Shown one piece after another: positions 19,706-29,297 of a DNA stretch of 64,000 nt (its first letter is position 1; every line of letters begins with the position of its first letter). The position numbers and the translations under genes were made by a program. A model generated the notes under the pieces. The model saw only the letters and a list, made by a program, of their open reading frames with translations, ran no database searches and had not been told where the DNA came from. The stretch lies in NCBI GenBank assembly GCA_903928115.1, contig CAIYPP010000040.1:1-64000 (forward strand), in the 5' to 3' direction. Source of the DNA: an uncultured Planctomycetota bacterium (lineage in GTDB: Bacteria > Planctomycetota > UBA1135 > GCA-002686595).

Positions 19706-20536
19706 ATGTCGCGCGTTCATCGCCTCGGCGTCTGCTCGTGGTCGCTTCAACCGACTTCTCCCACAGACCTTGCTCACAAGCTGTCCAAGGTCGGGGTCCG
19801 CGCCTGCCAGCTGCACCTCGACCCGCTGCGCGAGGGCGCGTGGGATCCCGCGGAGACCGTCGAGGCCCTGTGGGGCGCGGGTGTCTCCGTCTTGAGCGGC
19901 ATGATGACGCCGCACGGCGAGGACTACTCGACCCTCGACTCGATCCGCACGAGCGGTGGACTGCGCCCGACAGAGCACTGGTCGCGCAACCTCGAGATCG
20001 CGAAGGGCGACGCACGCATCGCGCGCTCGCTCGGCCTCCCGCTCGTCACCTTTCACGCCGGCTTCCTCCCCCACGACGCGCGCGACCCCGAGCGTGCGGT
20101 GCTACTCGGGCGACTGCGGCAGGTCGTCGACGTGTTCGCCGATCAGGGCGTGCGCCTCGCGTTCGAGACCGGTCAGGAGACCGCGGACACGCTGCTGCAC
20201 GCGCTGGCCGAGCTCGAACGGCCGCGGGCAGGCGTCAACTTCGATCCCGCGAACATGCTGCTCTACGGCATGGGCGATCCGATCGCTGCTCTCGGGTTGC
20301 TCGCACCGCACGTGCGCCAAATCCACATCAAGGATGCGCGTCGCACCAAGACGCCCGGCACGTGGGGTGAAGAGGTCCCCGCAGGCACGGGCGAAGTGAA
20401 TTGGAAGCAGTTCTTCGCCGTCGTCGCGGAGCGCGAGCTGTCTGTCGACTTGATGATCGAGCGCGAGGCGGGCAACGACCGCGTCGGAGACATCGTCACA
20501 GCCCGCAAGCTCGTCGAGCAGGAGATCGCCAAGTGA
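19706..20536 (+). CDS. sugar phosphate isomerase/epimerase-family TIM barrel
   Basis: 276 residues, cytoplasmic, of the xylose-isomerase-like TIM-barrel family that isomerises or epimerises sugars with a divalent metal. Candidate metal ligands sit at the expected strand ends: Glu154 (LAFETGQE), Asp180 (VNFDPANML), His207 (IHIKDAR) and Glu252 (MIERE). It overlaps the following dehydrogenase gene (stop and GTG start share GTGA), so the two are co-translated. Such pairs usually act in inositol, keto-sugar or other sugar-derivative catabolism. The exact substrate cannot be read. Confidence 0.9.
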   Translation: MSRVHRLGVCSWSLQPTSPTDLAHKLSKVGVRACQLHLDPLREGAWDPAETVEALWGAGVSVLSGMMTPHGEDYSTLDSIRTSGGLRPTEHWSRNLEIAKGDARIARSLGLPLVTFHAGFLPHDARDPERAVLLGRLRQVVDVFADQGVRLAFETGQETADTLLHALAELERPRAGVNFDPANMLLYGMGDPIAALGLLAPHVRQIHIKDARRTKTPGTWGEEVPAGTGEVNWKQFFAVVAERELSVDLMIEREAGNDRVGDIVTARKLVEQEIAK

Positions 20537-21558
20537 GCACGCACAAGATCGGTGTCGGGATCGTCGGCCTCGGATTCATGGGCCGAACGCACCTCGCCGC
20601 GTTCAACGCAGCCGATGCGGCCGGCTTCGGGAACCAGCTCGTCGCCGTCTGCGACTCGGACCCGGCGCGGCGCGCAGGAATCGTCGGCGCGGGCGGGAAC
20701 ATCGATACGGGCGCTGCCTCCGAGCGCATGTTCGATCCCGCCAAGGTGCGCGGGTACGCCGAACCCGCTCAGCTCTTCGCAGATCCGTCCGTCGAGCTGG
20801 TCAGCATCTGCACGCACACGACGTCGCACGTCGACCTCGCGCTCGCAGCGCTGGCAGCGGGGAAGCACGTCCTACTAGAGAAGCCCGTCGCGCTCGACAG
20901 TGCTTCCGCACAGCGCCTCGCGGACGCCGCAGCGAAGTCCAAGGGCCTCTGCATGCCGGCGATGTGCATCCGCTTCTGGCCTGCGTGGGAACGCGCGCTC
21001 CGCGCCGTGCGCAGCGGCGAGTTCGGTGCCGCTCGCAGCGCGGTGTTCCGCCGCTTGGGCAACCGACCCGGCTGGAACGGCTTCTACTCGGACTACGAGC
21101 AGAGCGGCGGCGCGCTGTTCGACTTGCACGTGCACGACGTCGACTTCGTGCGCGCCTGCTTCGGCGACCCCGCTTCGGTCGCGAGTACGGGTTCGCTCGA
21201 CCACGTCACGACGCTCTACCACTACCCGAGCGGCCCGTCGCACGTCGTCGCCGAGGGCGGCTGGGATCACGGCGACGGTTGGGCCTTCAAGATGTCGTTC
21301 ACGATCATCTTCGAGCGCGCCACGCTCGACTACGAGTTCGCGCGCAGTCCAGAGCTCGTTCTCGTGAAAGACGGCCAGCGCACGGCGCTCGACGTAGGAC
21401 CGCTCCATGGCTACGACGGCGAGGTGCGACACCTGCTCGCGGCGATCGCGGCGGGCTCGCGCACACTGGGCGCGACCATGGCAGATGCCGTGGCACACAC
21501 CCGGCTGATCGAAGCCGAGCGTAAGAGCCTCGGTTCGCGCTCTACCGTCGCGCTCTAG
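20533..21558 (+). CDS. Gfo/Idh/MocA-family oxidoreductase
   Basis: The GTG at 20533 overlaps the preceding stop (GTGA); 341 residues. The N-terminal Rossmann fold opens with VGIVGLGFMGRTHLAAF for NAD(P) binding, the family motif EKPVALDS lies near residue 118, and the C-terminal alpha/beta substrate domain contains the GALFDLHVHDVDF segment typical of the family. It oxidises or reduces a sugar or cyclitol using NAD(P). Works with the isomerase encoded just upstream. It faces the minus-strand beta-lactamase-like gene across only 7 bp. Confidence 0.92.
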   Translation: MSTHKIGVGIVGLGFMGRTHLAAFNAADAAGFGNQLVAVCDSDPARRAGIVGAGGNIDTGAASERMFDPAKVRGYAEPAQLFADPSVELVSICTHTTSHVDLALAALAAGKHVLLEKPVALDSASAQRLADAAAKSKGLCMPAMCIRFWPAWERALRAVRSGEFGAARSAVFRRLGNRPGWNGFYSDYEQSGGALFDLHVHDVDFVRACFGDPASVASTGSLDHVTTLYHYPSGPSHVVAEGGWDHGDGWAFKMSFTIIFERATLDYEFARSPELVLVKDGQRTALDVGPLHGYDGEVRHLLAAIAAGSRTLGATMADAVAHTRLIEAERKSLGSRSTVAL

Positions 21559-21565
21559 GTCCGAC

Positions 21566-22879
21566 TCACTCCAATCTTCGCGCGGTCGTTTGCAGCCCGC
21601 GCTGCGTGAGCACGAACGAGACGGCTCGTCCGTGTTCGATCGTGAACTCCAGCGTGAACTCGGGGTCCTCGGCCGAGACGAAGCGCTCGTGGCCCTGATA
21701 GCGCAAGCGGTGCCGATCGCCGTAGGGCGTCTGGTACTCCAGCGCGTCCCCGCGCTCGTCGATCGTCACGCGCGTGCAGCCGATGTAGTAGCCGCCGATG
21801 TAGATCTCGCGCTGGTCGCGCCCGAGCGGAAGATCGACGATTCCAGGCTCCGGCAGGTCGAGGATCGTGCGCACCAAGCGTCGCTCGAGTACCGGAAGCC
21901 GCTCCGTGTCTCCTGACGTGGCTAGCACGATCGAGAGCTCCAAGTCTGGATACCACGCCGCGTAGAGCGAGCCCGTGGCGCCGTTGGAGCTGAAGGAGAG
22001 CGCCTCGTTGCGAGCCAAGCTCGCGCGCTGGAACCCGCAGGCTCGGGACCCGTTGCGCGGCAACGCCAACGTCCCCGTCTGCAACACGCGAACCCCCGCA
22101 GCTCCGATGACCTTGCCCGAACCGATGCCGCGCAGGAATTTCTCGACATCCGCGAGCTGAGTCGTGATCGGCGGAAGGTTCAGAAGCTCGCGCGGCGACT
22201 CCTGCAAGACACTCGCGCGCGCTGAGGCCTCACGCAACTCCACACGCGTCGCGATCGACGTCTCCTCGAGCCCGAGCGGATCGAGAACCTTGGATTGAAG
22301 GATCTCCGCCAAAGGCCTCTCGCCGAGACGCTCCAGCAGAACGCCGACCAAGACCACGTTGCTCGCGCTGTACGCCGTACACGTACCGGGGTCCGAATCC
22401 AGCGGGCGCGTCTCGAGCCAAGCGACGACATCCGCCGCCGTCGCGGGCTCTGCGCGAACCACGAGCCAGTCGCTGCAATCGGGAATGCCGGAGGCCTGCT
22501 CGAGCAAGTGGCCGACGAGCACGCGCTTGCCGCCGAACGTCAACTTGGGGAAGAACTCCGTCAGCGGCGCATCCAGCGCGAGCTTCCCAGCCTCAACCTG
22601 CGCGAGCAGGCCCGTGCAGAGGAACGGTTCCATCAGGGCCTCGCCATCGCGTGAGGCAAGCGGCGTCTCGATCGTCTTCCGCTCGCTGTCGATGTAGCCC
22701 AAGCCACGCGAAAGCAGCACTCCGTCGTGGGTGGCGATGCGAACGCTCAACCCTGGAATTTCAAACTCCGCGACCGCCGCGCGCGCGACGCTCTGCAAGC
22801 GACCGCCGAGGTCTGCCTCCTGCTGCTGAAGCCCGAGACAACCGATCCCCAATGCGAGAGAAAGCCAACTTGCTGCCAC
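21566..22879 (-). CDS. class-C beta-lactamase-fold lipoprotein, catalytic Ser and Lys missing
   Basis: The GTG start at 22879 is chosen because a strong GGAGGAGG ribosome site lies 6 bp upstream and it gives a lipoprotein signal (LSLALGIGC). The 437-residue protein has the serine beta-lactamase/PBP fold: VGHLLEQASGIPDCSDW matches the usual HLLxHxSGLP, and AYSASNVVLVGVLLERLG matches the YSN region. Where active enzymes have S-x-x-K-x-F before QLVEEGKL, this one reads ALMEPF (Ala and Glu instead of Ser and Lys), with no gap in the alignment to AQVEAGKL. Hydrolysis is therefore unlikely; a binding or structural role is inferred. It follows the efflux operon by 85 bp. Confidence 0.8.
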   Translation of the reverse strand: MAASWLSLALGIGCLGLQQQEADLGGRLQSVARAAVAEFEIPGLSVRIATHDGVLLSRGLGYIDSERKTIETPLASRDGEALMEPFLCTGLLAQVEAGKLALDAPLTEFFPKLTFGGKRVLVGHLLEQASGIPDCSDWLVVRAEPATAADVVAWLETRPLDSDPGTCTAYSASNVVLVGVLLERLGERPLAEILQSKVLDPLGLEETSIATRVELREASARASVLQESPRELLNLPPITTQLADVEKFLRGIGSGKVIGAAGVRVLQTGTLALPRNGSRACGFQRASLARNEALSFSSNGATGSLYAAWYPDLELSIVLATSGDTERLPVLERRLVRTILDLPEPGIVDLPLGRDQREIYIGGYYIGCTRVTIDERGDALEYQTPYGDRHRLRYQGHERFVSAEDPEFTLEFTIEHGRAVSFVLTQRGLQTTARRLE

Positions 22880-22964
22880 GACGCACCTCCTCCGTGAGAG
22901 ACGGAACGAGGGATCGTGGTGCAGCGACGGAGTCCGTTCCCCTGCGAAAACGTGCGCAGCCGAG

Positions 22965-24401
22965 CTAGTTCGAAGCCGGCGCGATCCCAACCTGAGTGAG
23001 CGCCGGAACTTCGGCTTCGATTTCCCACCCTCCCCCCAGCGCCTTGTAGAGCGCGACAGAGGCGACCACGCGGTCGGTTCGCCCGCGCGCGAGCTCACTC
23101 TCGGCCGCGAGGACGGAGCGCTGGACGTCGAGCACCGTCAGGTAGTCGCTCAAGCCCGCTTCATAGAGCTCCGTTGCGAGCTCGTGCGCTCGACGCTCGG
23201 CACGGAGGGCCTCCTCCAGCGCAACGACGCGCTGCGCCGTGCGCCCGACTGCGACAAGCGCGTCCTCCACGTCGCGCATGGCTCCGACGAACGCCTGCTC
23301 GTGCGCAAGCAGCGCCTGCTCCTGCTGCGAGGTCCGCACCTCGATTCCGGCCTCGATGATGCGTCGACGGAAGATCGGACCCGTCATCGACGGACCGACC
23401 GAGAACGAGCGCGAAGGGTTGGAGAACATGTCGTCGATGTACTGGCTCTCCCAGCCGAACAGCGCGCCGATCGAGAGCCGTGGGTAGAGCTCCGCCGTAG
23501 CACCGGCTGTCATCGCAGCCGCACGAGCTAGCTCGCGCTCCGTGCGCCGCACGTCGGGACGCCTCCGCAGCAGATCGACGGGCGAGCCGATGGGAACGCC
23601 CACTGGCGCCACGGGCAGCTTGCCGTCGAACGAGATGCGCGTGTTGCATTCAGCAGGGAACTCTCCGAGCAAGACAGCGAGGGCGTGGACCCGGGCTGCC
23701 CGCGTACGCTCCAGCGCAGGAACTTGCGAGCGTGTCGTCGCGAGCATGCCTGCGATGCGCGCTGCGTCCAGCTCCGTAGCGATTCCGGCGTCCACCCGAG
23801 TCCCCACGAGCTCCGCTGCGTCTTCTTGAGCTGCGAGGCTCTCTCTCAGGACGACGAGCTCGCGCTCGACGCCGCGCAGCTCGACGTAGTTGCGTGCGAC
23901 CTCTGCGACTAGGCGCTGCAGCACGCCGCGCGCGTCTTCCAGAGCAGATCCATAGCCCGCCTCGACGGCCTCGATCGCTCGCGCGTTGTGGCCAAAGAGG
24001 TCGATCTCCCAACGGGCGTCGAAACCCACGGTGTGAACGCTCGCCGGATCCGGCGGAAGAAATTGGCCGCCCGCCACTGCCGTGCTCGGCTTGCGCCGCA
24101 CGTATCCTGCGCGGCCATCGACTGTCGGGTAGTTCTTGTCGCCTTCGATGTCGATCACCGCGCGAGCTTCGCGCACGCGCTGCGCCGCCGCGAGCAAGTC
24201 GCGATTGCGCGTCAGAGCGGCTTCGACCAGCTCGTCGAGGACCGGGTCCGAGAAGCTCTTCCACCAGCGGGCGTCGGCCTCGGCGAGATCGGCGCCAGCG
24301 GACTGCGAGAACGACTGCGGTGCTTCGACCTGCGGCGGTACATAGTCGGGTCCCACCTTGCAGGCCGATAGAAACAGCAAGAGTCCGGCGACGCGCTTCA
24401 C
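22965..24401 (-). CDS. TolC/NodT-family outer-membrane efflux lipoprotein
   Basis: 478 residues, GTG start overlapping the adaptor stop as GTGA. Lipobox LLLFLSACKVGPDY, then the family landmarks: the KVGPDYVPP N-terminus, WWKSFSDPVLDELVEAAL, RPDVRRTERELARA near the middle and the repeated coiled-coil halves. It forms the trimeric outer-membrane channel of the tripartite pump encoded by this operon. Confidence 0.94.
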   Translation of the reverse strand: MKRVAGLLLFLSACKVGPDYVPPQVEAPQSFSQSAGADLAEADARWWKSFSDPVLDELVEAALTRNRDLLAAAQRVREARAVIDIEGDKNYPTVDGRAGYVRRKPSTAVAGGQFLPPDPASVHTVGFDARWEIDLFGHNARAIEAVEAGYGSALEDARGVLQRLVAEVARNYVELRGVERELVVLRESLAAQEDAAELVGTRVDAGIATELDAARIAGMLATTRSQVPALERTRAARVHALAVLLGEFPAECNTRISFDGKLPVAPVGVPIGSPVDLLRRRPDVRRTERELARAAAMTAGATAELYPRLSIGALFGWESQYIDDMFSNPSRSFSVGPSMTGPIFRRRIIEAGIEVRTSQQEQALLAHEQAFVGAMRDVEDALVAVGRTAQRVVALEEALRAERRAHELATELYEAGLSDYLTVLDVQRSVLAAESELARGRTDRVVASVALYKALGGGWEIEAEVPALTQVGIAPASN

Positions 24402-25459
24402 TGCTTCCCCCGGCCGCTCGGCGAGTCGACGAACACGTCCATCTGCTGCCCGACGTACACGGGGATGGCATCCGCGGAGAAGCTGTAGATCACCTGAAGC
24501 ACGCGAGTATCGATGCGCTCCAAGGTGTCGCCCGTGAGCGAGCGCTTGGGCATGACATAGGGATCGACGCGCACGAACTCGAGCTCCGTGGCAAGCTCCG
24601 AGTTGCCGCGCAGAAAGCCACGCGCCGCGCTACCGGGCCGGAAGCGCCATGCATCGCTCTCGTCGATGTCGATGCGCACGTGCAACCGCGAGAGGTCGCC
24701 CAAGAGAACCAGCGGCGTCGTGCTGCCGCTCATCGCAAACTCACCGACGCGCGCCGAGACCTGCAAGCACGTCCCGTCGATCGGAGCCTTGACCGACAGC
24801 CGGTCGATCTCGATCTCGATGCGCTCGCACGCTGCCTTCGATACCGCGATGCGAGCCTCTGCGACCGCGAGATCCGAGGCCCAGGCTCCGGCGCGCAGCT
24901 TGGCGAGTTCCGCCTCGGCCGTCGCGAGCTCGGCCTGCGCACTCTTCACGGCAAACGTGCGACGTGAGAGCTCCTCCGTGCTGATCGCGCGACGATCGGT
25001 CACGGCCTCCGCGAGCGCCAGTCGTGCCTGCGCGTCCTCCACCGCCACGCGCGACGCATCGACACGCGCCTGCGCGGGAGGAAGATCCTCGGCCCGCGGC
25101 TGCGCGCGCAGGCGCGCGAGCTCCGAGCGAGCCGACTCGAGCTCCGCGCGTCGCTGAAGCAACTCCGCCTCGAGCGATCGGCTGTCGAGGCGCAGCAAGA
25201 GGTCCCCGCGCTGCACCTTCTGGCCTTCGGTCACCGAAACCCCGACGATCACGCCCGAGCTCGGCGCCGCGACCGCCACGTTCTCGCTCCGCGCTTCGAC
25301 GATGCCCGCCCCCGCGATTTGGCGCTCGAAAGGAGACGGCGAAGGCGGCGCGATCGGCGGCGCGGCCGCGAGGTGACGATCCGACGTTCGCACCGTGTGA
25401 ACGGCGGCGACCATTCCGAGGAGCGCGACAGCGGGCAGGGCGTAGGTGCGGAGCTTCAT
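24398..25459 (-). CDS. HlyD/MacA-type periplasmic adaptor
   Basis: ATG at 25459; 353 residues. An N-terminal membrane anchor or signal (LPAVALLGMVAAVHTV) is followed by a lipoyl half-motif (VAAPSSGVIVGVSVTEGQKV), a long alpha-hairpin (about 90-185), a second lipoyl half (IDGTCLQVSARVGEF) and beta-barrel segments. It bridges the inner-membrane ABC permease and the outer-membrane channel. Located 10 bp after the ATPase gene. Confidence 0.92.
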   Translation of the reverse strand: MKLRTYALPAVALLGMVAAVHTVRTSDRHLAAAPPIAPPSPSPFERQIAGAGIVEARSENVAVAAPSSGVIVGVSVTEGQKVQRGDLLLRLDSRSLEAELLQRRAELESARSELARLRAQPRAEDLPPAQARVDASRVAVEDAQARLALAEAVTDRRAISTEELSRRTFAVKSAQAELATAEAELAKLRAGAWASDLAVAEARIAVSKAACERIEIEIDRLSVKAPIDGTCLQVSARVGEFAMSGSTTPLVLLGDLSRLHVRIDIDESDAWRFRPGSAARGFLRGNSELATELEFVRVDPYVMPKRSLTGDTLERIDTRVLQVIYSFSADAIPVYVGQQMDVFVDSPSGRGKQ

Positions 25460-25469
25460 GGAGTTCGTC

Positions 25470-26180
25470 TCAGGCTCGCGACGGTGTCTCGATGCGCTCC
25501 ACATGGCCGTCGTCCATGTGCGCGATGCGATCTGCGAATGAAAAAATGCGGGAGTCGTGCGTCACGACGATGAGAGCGCGGTCCTCGCGCGAGGCGACCT
25601 CGCGCAGAAGCTGCATGACTTTGTGACCTGTCTCGTGGTCGAGCGCGCTGGTGGGCTCGTCGCACACCAGGAGCCGTGGCTCGTGCACGAGCGCGCGAGC
25701 GATCGCAATGCGTTGCTGCTGGCCACCGGAGAGCTGGGCGGGCAGCGACTTGATGCGTCCGCCGAGCCCCACACGCTCCAGCATCACCGCCGCGCGCTGC
25801 AGCGCACTCTTGTAGTCGACGCCGAGGATCAGGAGCGGAATCGCGACGTTCTCCGCAGCAGTCAGCGTCGGAACGAGGTTGAGCGCCTGAAACACGAAGC
25901 CGACATTTCGGCCGCGCCACGCTGCCCGCTGGCGATCGGGCAACGAGCTCGTGTCCTCCCCGAGCACGGTGCACTCGCCCGCGCTGCGGTTGAGGATTCC
26001 GGCGATCACGGAGATCAGCGTCGTCTTCCCGCAGCCCGAAGGCCCGACGAGCATCGTCATTTGACCGAGCAGCACTTCGAGATCCACGCCGCGCAGTGCA
26101 TGCACCGCGTTCTCGCCTTCGCCGAAGGTCTTCGTCACCCCGCGGCAAGACACCGCGATGCGTTGAGCCGTCGTCGTCAT
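25470..26180 (-). CDS. MacB/LolD-type ABC transporter ATPase
   Basis: 236 residues. Walker [10 protein letters not shown] (46-54), a Q-loop in [14 protein letters not shown], signature [15 protein letters not shown], Walker [13 protein letters not shown] and switch His in VVTHD. It powers the adjacent permease, 4 bp apart. The family exports drugs, lipoproteins or peptides; the cargo here is unknown. Confidence 0.95.
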   Translation of the reverse strand: MTTTAQRIAVSCRGVTKTFGEGENAVHALRGVDLEVLLGQMTMLVGPSGCGKTTLISVIAGILNRSAGECTVLGEDTSSLPDRQRAAWRGRNVGFVFQALNLVPTLTAAENVAIPLLILGVDYKSALQRAAVMLERVGLGGRIKSLPAQLSGGQQQRIAIARALVHEPRLLVCDEPTSALDHETGHKVMQLLREVASREDRALIVVTHDSRIFSFADRIAHMDDGHVERIETPSRA

Positions 26181-26184
26181 CTCG

Positions 26185-27345
26185 TCAGCCCTTGAACACC
26201 ACGGCCGGCTCGAGCCGCATCACGCGTCGAATCGAGATCGCAGCGGCGATGAGGCAACACACAAGGATTGCGATGCCACCGAACACGGGAACCTGCCATG
26301 CCATGTGGAACGCGAGCTTGGAGTCGTGCAACAGGAGGCCCACCACCGCCGTGACTCCCACGCCGATCCCAAAGCCGATGAACGCGGCGAAGAGCACCTG
26401 CGCGAAGACCATGCGCAAGAGCAGCATGTTGCTCGCCCCCATCGCCTTCATCGCGGCGAAGGCGCGCTGGTTCTCCAGAATGAAGTTGTAGAGCAGCTGG
26501 CCTGAGATCAGGACACCGATCACGAAGCCGAGAGCAATGGTGATGCCGAAGTTGGGCAGGATGCCCGTCTTGGCCAAGATGAAGTCCATCGAGCGGTTCT
26601 CGTAGTCCTCGCTCGTGTCGGCCCGCAGGCGCGTGGTCTCCTCCACGCGCCGCGCCACCTCGCGCGGATCGTGCCCCGACTTCACGCGTGCGAGCACATA
26701 TCCGAGCGACTTCCGCTCCGGCGGCGCCATGCGCAGCGCGCGGGTGTAGGTGGTGTAGACCACCGGGTCCCAGAAGAACTCGCGCGTGCGGCGAAACGTG
26801 CCGACGACGACTGTCTCGTGCTCGTTCAGGTCGATGCGGTCTCCGACGCGCAGCTCGCGCGGGCCTTCGTCGTCCATGCCGCGCCGCAGCCGCAACCCGT
26901 CGTCGACATCGCGCGCGTCGACGAGGATCGCGCGGTCCTGCTTGAGCAGCTCGAGCGAGCCTTCTTCCATGATCGGCGGCCCGCCCGTCAGCGTTGCGTC
27001 GTCGAGTCCGATCATGCGCACGACCACGCGCGTGCCGTCCTGCAGCCGCGCTTGAACGTAGGACTTGTAGAGCGGCACGGCCCATTCGATGCCTTCGACC
27101 CCGCGCACCTTCAGGAGCGCGCTGTCGAGCATCGCCTTGCGGTCCTCGGTGAACTCGACCTGCGGGTCCATGATCCACAGGTCCGCCTGGGCGGTGTCGC
27201 GAATCCACGAGCCCGAGCGACGTGTGAAGCCTGCGAAGATCGAGCCCTGTTGCGTGATGAGCAGGGTCGCGAACGCTAAACCCGCGACGAGGCCGAGGTA
27301 CTTCAGGCGATCGCCCACCAACATGCGCAGCGCAATACGGATCAC
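26185..27345 (-). CDS. FtsX/MacB-like ABC transporter permease
   Basis: Starts at the GTG at 27345, overlapping the TetR stop (GTGA); 386 residues. N-terminal helix (LGLVAGLAFATLLITQ), a periplasmic domain of about 200 residues, then three C-terminal helices in the FtsX-like layout (NFGITIALGFVIGVLISGQL; VFAQVLFAAFIGFGIGVGV; PVFGGIAILVCCLIAAAIS), ending RVMRLEPAVVFKG as usual. The periplasmic domain is the MacB/DevC type. It forms the pump with the ATPase, adaptor and channel encoded downstream. Confidence 0.92.
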   Translation of the reverse strand: MIRIALRMLVGDRLKYLGLVAGLAFATLLITQQGSIFAGFTRRSGSWIRDTAQADLWIMDPQVEFTEDRKAMLDSALLKVRGVEGIEWAVPLYKSYVQARLQDGTRVVVRMIGLDDATLTGGPPIMEEGSLELLKQDRAILVDARDVDDGLRLRRGMDDEGPRELRVGDRIDLNEHETVVVGTFRRTREFFWDPVVYTTYTRALRMAPPERKSLGYVLARVKSGHDPREVARRVEETTRLRADTSEDYENRSMDFILAKTGILPNFGITIALGFVIGVLISGQLLYNFILENQRAFAAMKAMGASNMLLLRMVFAQVLFAAFIGFGIGVGVTAVVGLLLHDSKLAFHMAWQVPVFGGIAILVCCLIAAAISIRRVMRLEPAVVFKG

Positions 27346-27992
27346 TTGCTTCGCCCTCTCTTGGCAGGTTCGACGCACATGCCCGCCAAGAGCGCGTCGA
27401 GCATCGCCTCCGTGCGGCGGCGGATCGGTCGCCACGCGACCCATGCATCGCCGCTGAAGTTGATTTCGATCGAGGCGACGCCGTGCACTGCGGCCCAGAA
27501 CGTCTCGGCTACGAGCTCCGCATCGGCGAACTCGCGGCGCATGCGGCCCTGCTCGATCGCCTGCTGCGCAGCGAGCTTCAGGAAGGCGTAACCGTCACGC
27601 CGAGGGTCGCCGCGCCGCTCGAGCGCGCGCGCGTCATGGTCGTACGGAGAAGCCTGCATGAAGAGCAGCCTGTAGCTGTTGGGATGCTCGAGCGCGAAGG
27701 ACACGTACGCCCGCCCCATGCGCCGCATGCGCTCGATGGGATCCGCGATCTTCGCCATCGGCGCGACCGTCTTCGTGACGGAATCGAAGTCCGCGAGGCA
27801 CAGCGTGCGGATCAGCTCTTCCTTGTCGCGGAAGTGCACGTAGATGGCGCCGGCGACGTAGTCGATCTCGGCAGCGATCTTGCGAAGGGTCACGGCCTCG
27901 AAGCCATGGCGAGCGAACAGGCCGCGCGCGGCCGAGAGGATGCGGTCGCGGACTTGCTCGCGCTGACGCGCGCGTCGATCGGAAGAGGGCAT
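27342..27992 (-). CDS. TetR/AcrR-family transcriptional regulator
   Basis: The ATG at 27992 is preferred; the frame is open to 28055 but that stretch contains the operator. 216 residues with an N-terminal helix-turn-helix (GFEAVTLRKIAAEIDYVAGA then IYVHFRDKEEL) and a ligand-binding C-terminal domain containing FWAAVHGVASIEI. It is the first gene of the efflux operon and overlaps the permease gene, so it most likely represses its own operon through the palindromes at 28005-28029. Confidence 0.92.
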   Translation of the reverse strand: MPSSDRRARQREQVRDRILSAARGLFARHGFEAVTLRKIAAEIDYVAGAIYVHFRDKEELIRTLCLADFDSVTKTVAPMAKIADPIERMRRMGRAYVSFALEHPNSYRLLFMQASPYDHDARALERRGDPRRDGYAFLKLAAQQAIEQGRMRREFADAELVAETFWAAVHGVASIEINFSGDAWVAWRPIRRRTEAMLDALLAGMCVEPAKRGRSK

Positions 27993-28004
27993 GGCGAGTG
28001 ATCC

Positions 28005-28029
28005 GTGTTCAGTCAGTGAACACTGTTCA
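28005..28029. promoter_or_regulatory. TetR operator: overlapping TGTTCA palindromes
   Basis: TGAACACTGTTCA (28017-28029) is a perfect palindrome. GTGTTCA (28005-28011) also pairs with TGAACAC (28017-28023) across 5 bases, giving three half-sites. It lies 12 bp upstream of the TetR start, where an autorepressor would bind. Confidence 0.65.
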
Positions 28030-28136
28030 TTATCCGAGCCGGAGCGAACCCGCAAGTAGCCCGAGAGCCCGTGAGGCGGCCGCCGAGCCGCTTGCCGTCG
28101 CGCTCGGCGCCTCGAACCGACCGAAACCGTCCGCGC

Positions 28137-29297
28137 TCAGCGCCGAGCGAGGCCTGCGAGCACCGTCTCGATACGCCCGAACGTCTGTTCGCGGTCGAAG
28201 CGCTGCATCCGCTCCTGCCCCACGGCGACGAAGCGCCGCGCGAGCTCGGGGTCGTCGAGCAGTCGAGCGATCGCGGCGCGGAGCGCTTCATCGTCCCGCA
28301 GCGGCACGAGCAAGCCGTTGCGCTCGTGCTCCACGACCTCCGGATTGCCGCCGATTCGGCTCGCCACGATCGGCGTGCCGAGTGCGCTCACTTCGAGCAG
28401 GGTGTGCGAGAGCCCTTCGTACTCGCTGTTCAACACGAAGACGTCGGCGGCACAGATCAGGTCCGGGATGCGCTCGTAGGGCACGTTTCCGAGAAAGTGC
28501 GCGCGCTCCGCGACCCCGAGCTCGCGGGCCAGCTGCTGCCAGCCCTCGAGCATGTCTCCATCGCCCGCGACGAGCAGCTCGACGTCTCCCGGCAGCTTCG
28601 CAAGCGCTCGCAGGATGCCGTCGACGCGCTTCCACACCATGAGGCGGCAGATGGTGAGCAGGTAGCGCTTCTTCGGCTCGAGCCGCAGTCGCTCGCGCGC
28701 GCCCGCGCGGCCGCCGGAGACGTCCGCGGCCTTCGGGCCGTGGTACGCGTTGTAGACGAGCTCGACCTTCGACGAGGGCACGCCGTAGCGCTCGATCGGG
28801 ATGCGGCGCAGGAAGTCGCTGCAGGCGATCAGCTGGTGGCACCAACCCCACCATGTTCGTTGCAAGCGCCGCGTGAGCGCGACCTTCCACCCGTAGCGCT
28901 TGCCCTCGAAGGTCTCGATGTCGTCACCGCCGATCCAGCCCTTGCGGTGGCTGATCTCCCACGCGCCGTCGACCATCAGCCGGATCATCACCTTGCGTCC
29001 GGCGAGCCGCGCGGCAGCGACATGCAGCAGCGCAAGGTGCTCATTCACATACACGACGTCGGCCTTGCGCGCCTCGACGAAGGTGCGCCATGCCGCCTTG
29101 AGATACCGAACCGCCAGCGGCCCACGCTCGATCGCGACGACGCGAAACGGATAGCCGCTCGGCTTCGGGTCCGCGCAGAACGCCACGACCGTCACGTCGT
29201 GCCCGCGCTCCGAGAGGAAGCGCCCGAGGCTCGGCACGTACACGGCCGGACCGCCGAGATCCGGCGGAAAGACGGGCGAAGTGATCAGGACGCGCAT
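28137..29297 (-). CDS. family 4 glycosyltransferase
   Basis: The ATG at 29297 (MRVLITSPVFPPDLGG) is the natural start; a -10-like TATGCT lies 16 bp upstream. 386 residues in the GT-B fold: N-terminal Gly-rich loop DLGGPAVYVPSLGRFL, hinge, then a C-terminal GT4 domain with TICRLMVWKR, VLNSEYEGLSHTLLEVSALG (the EX7E motif) and GTPIVAS. A retaining transferase for a cell-surface glycan or lipid-linked sugar. No neighbouring glycan cluster on either side, so substrate unknown. Confidence 0.92.
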   Translation of the reverse strand: MRVLITSPVFPPDLGGPAVYVPSLGRFLSERGHDVTVVAFCADPKPSGYPFRVVAIERGPLAVRYLKAAWRTFVEARKADVVYVNEHLALLHVAAARLAGRKVMIRLMVDGAWEISHRKGWIGGDDIETFEGKRYGWKVALTRRLQRTWWGWCHQLIACSDFLRRIPIERYGVPSSKVELVYNAYHGPKAADVSGGRAGARERLRLEPKKRYLLTICRLMVWKRVDGILRALAKLPGDVELLVAGDGDMLEGWQQLARELGVAERAHFLGNVPYERIPDLICAADVFVLNSEYEGLSHTLLEVSALGTPIVASRIGGNPEVVEHERNGLLVPLRDDEALRAAIARLLDDPELARRFVAVGQERMQRFDREQTFGRIETVLAGLARR

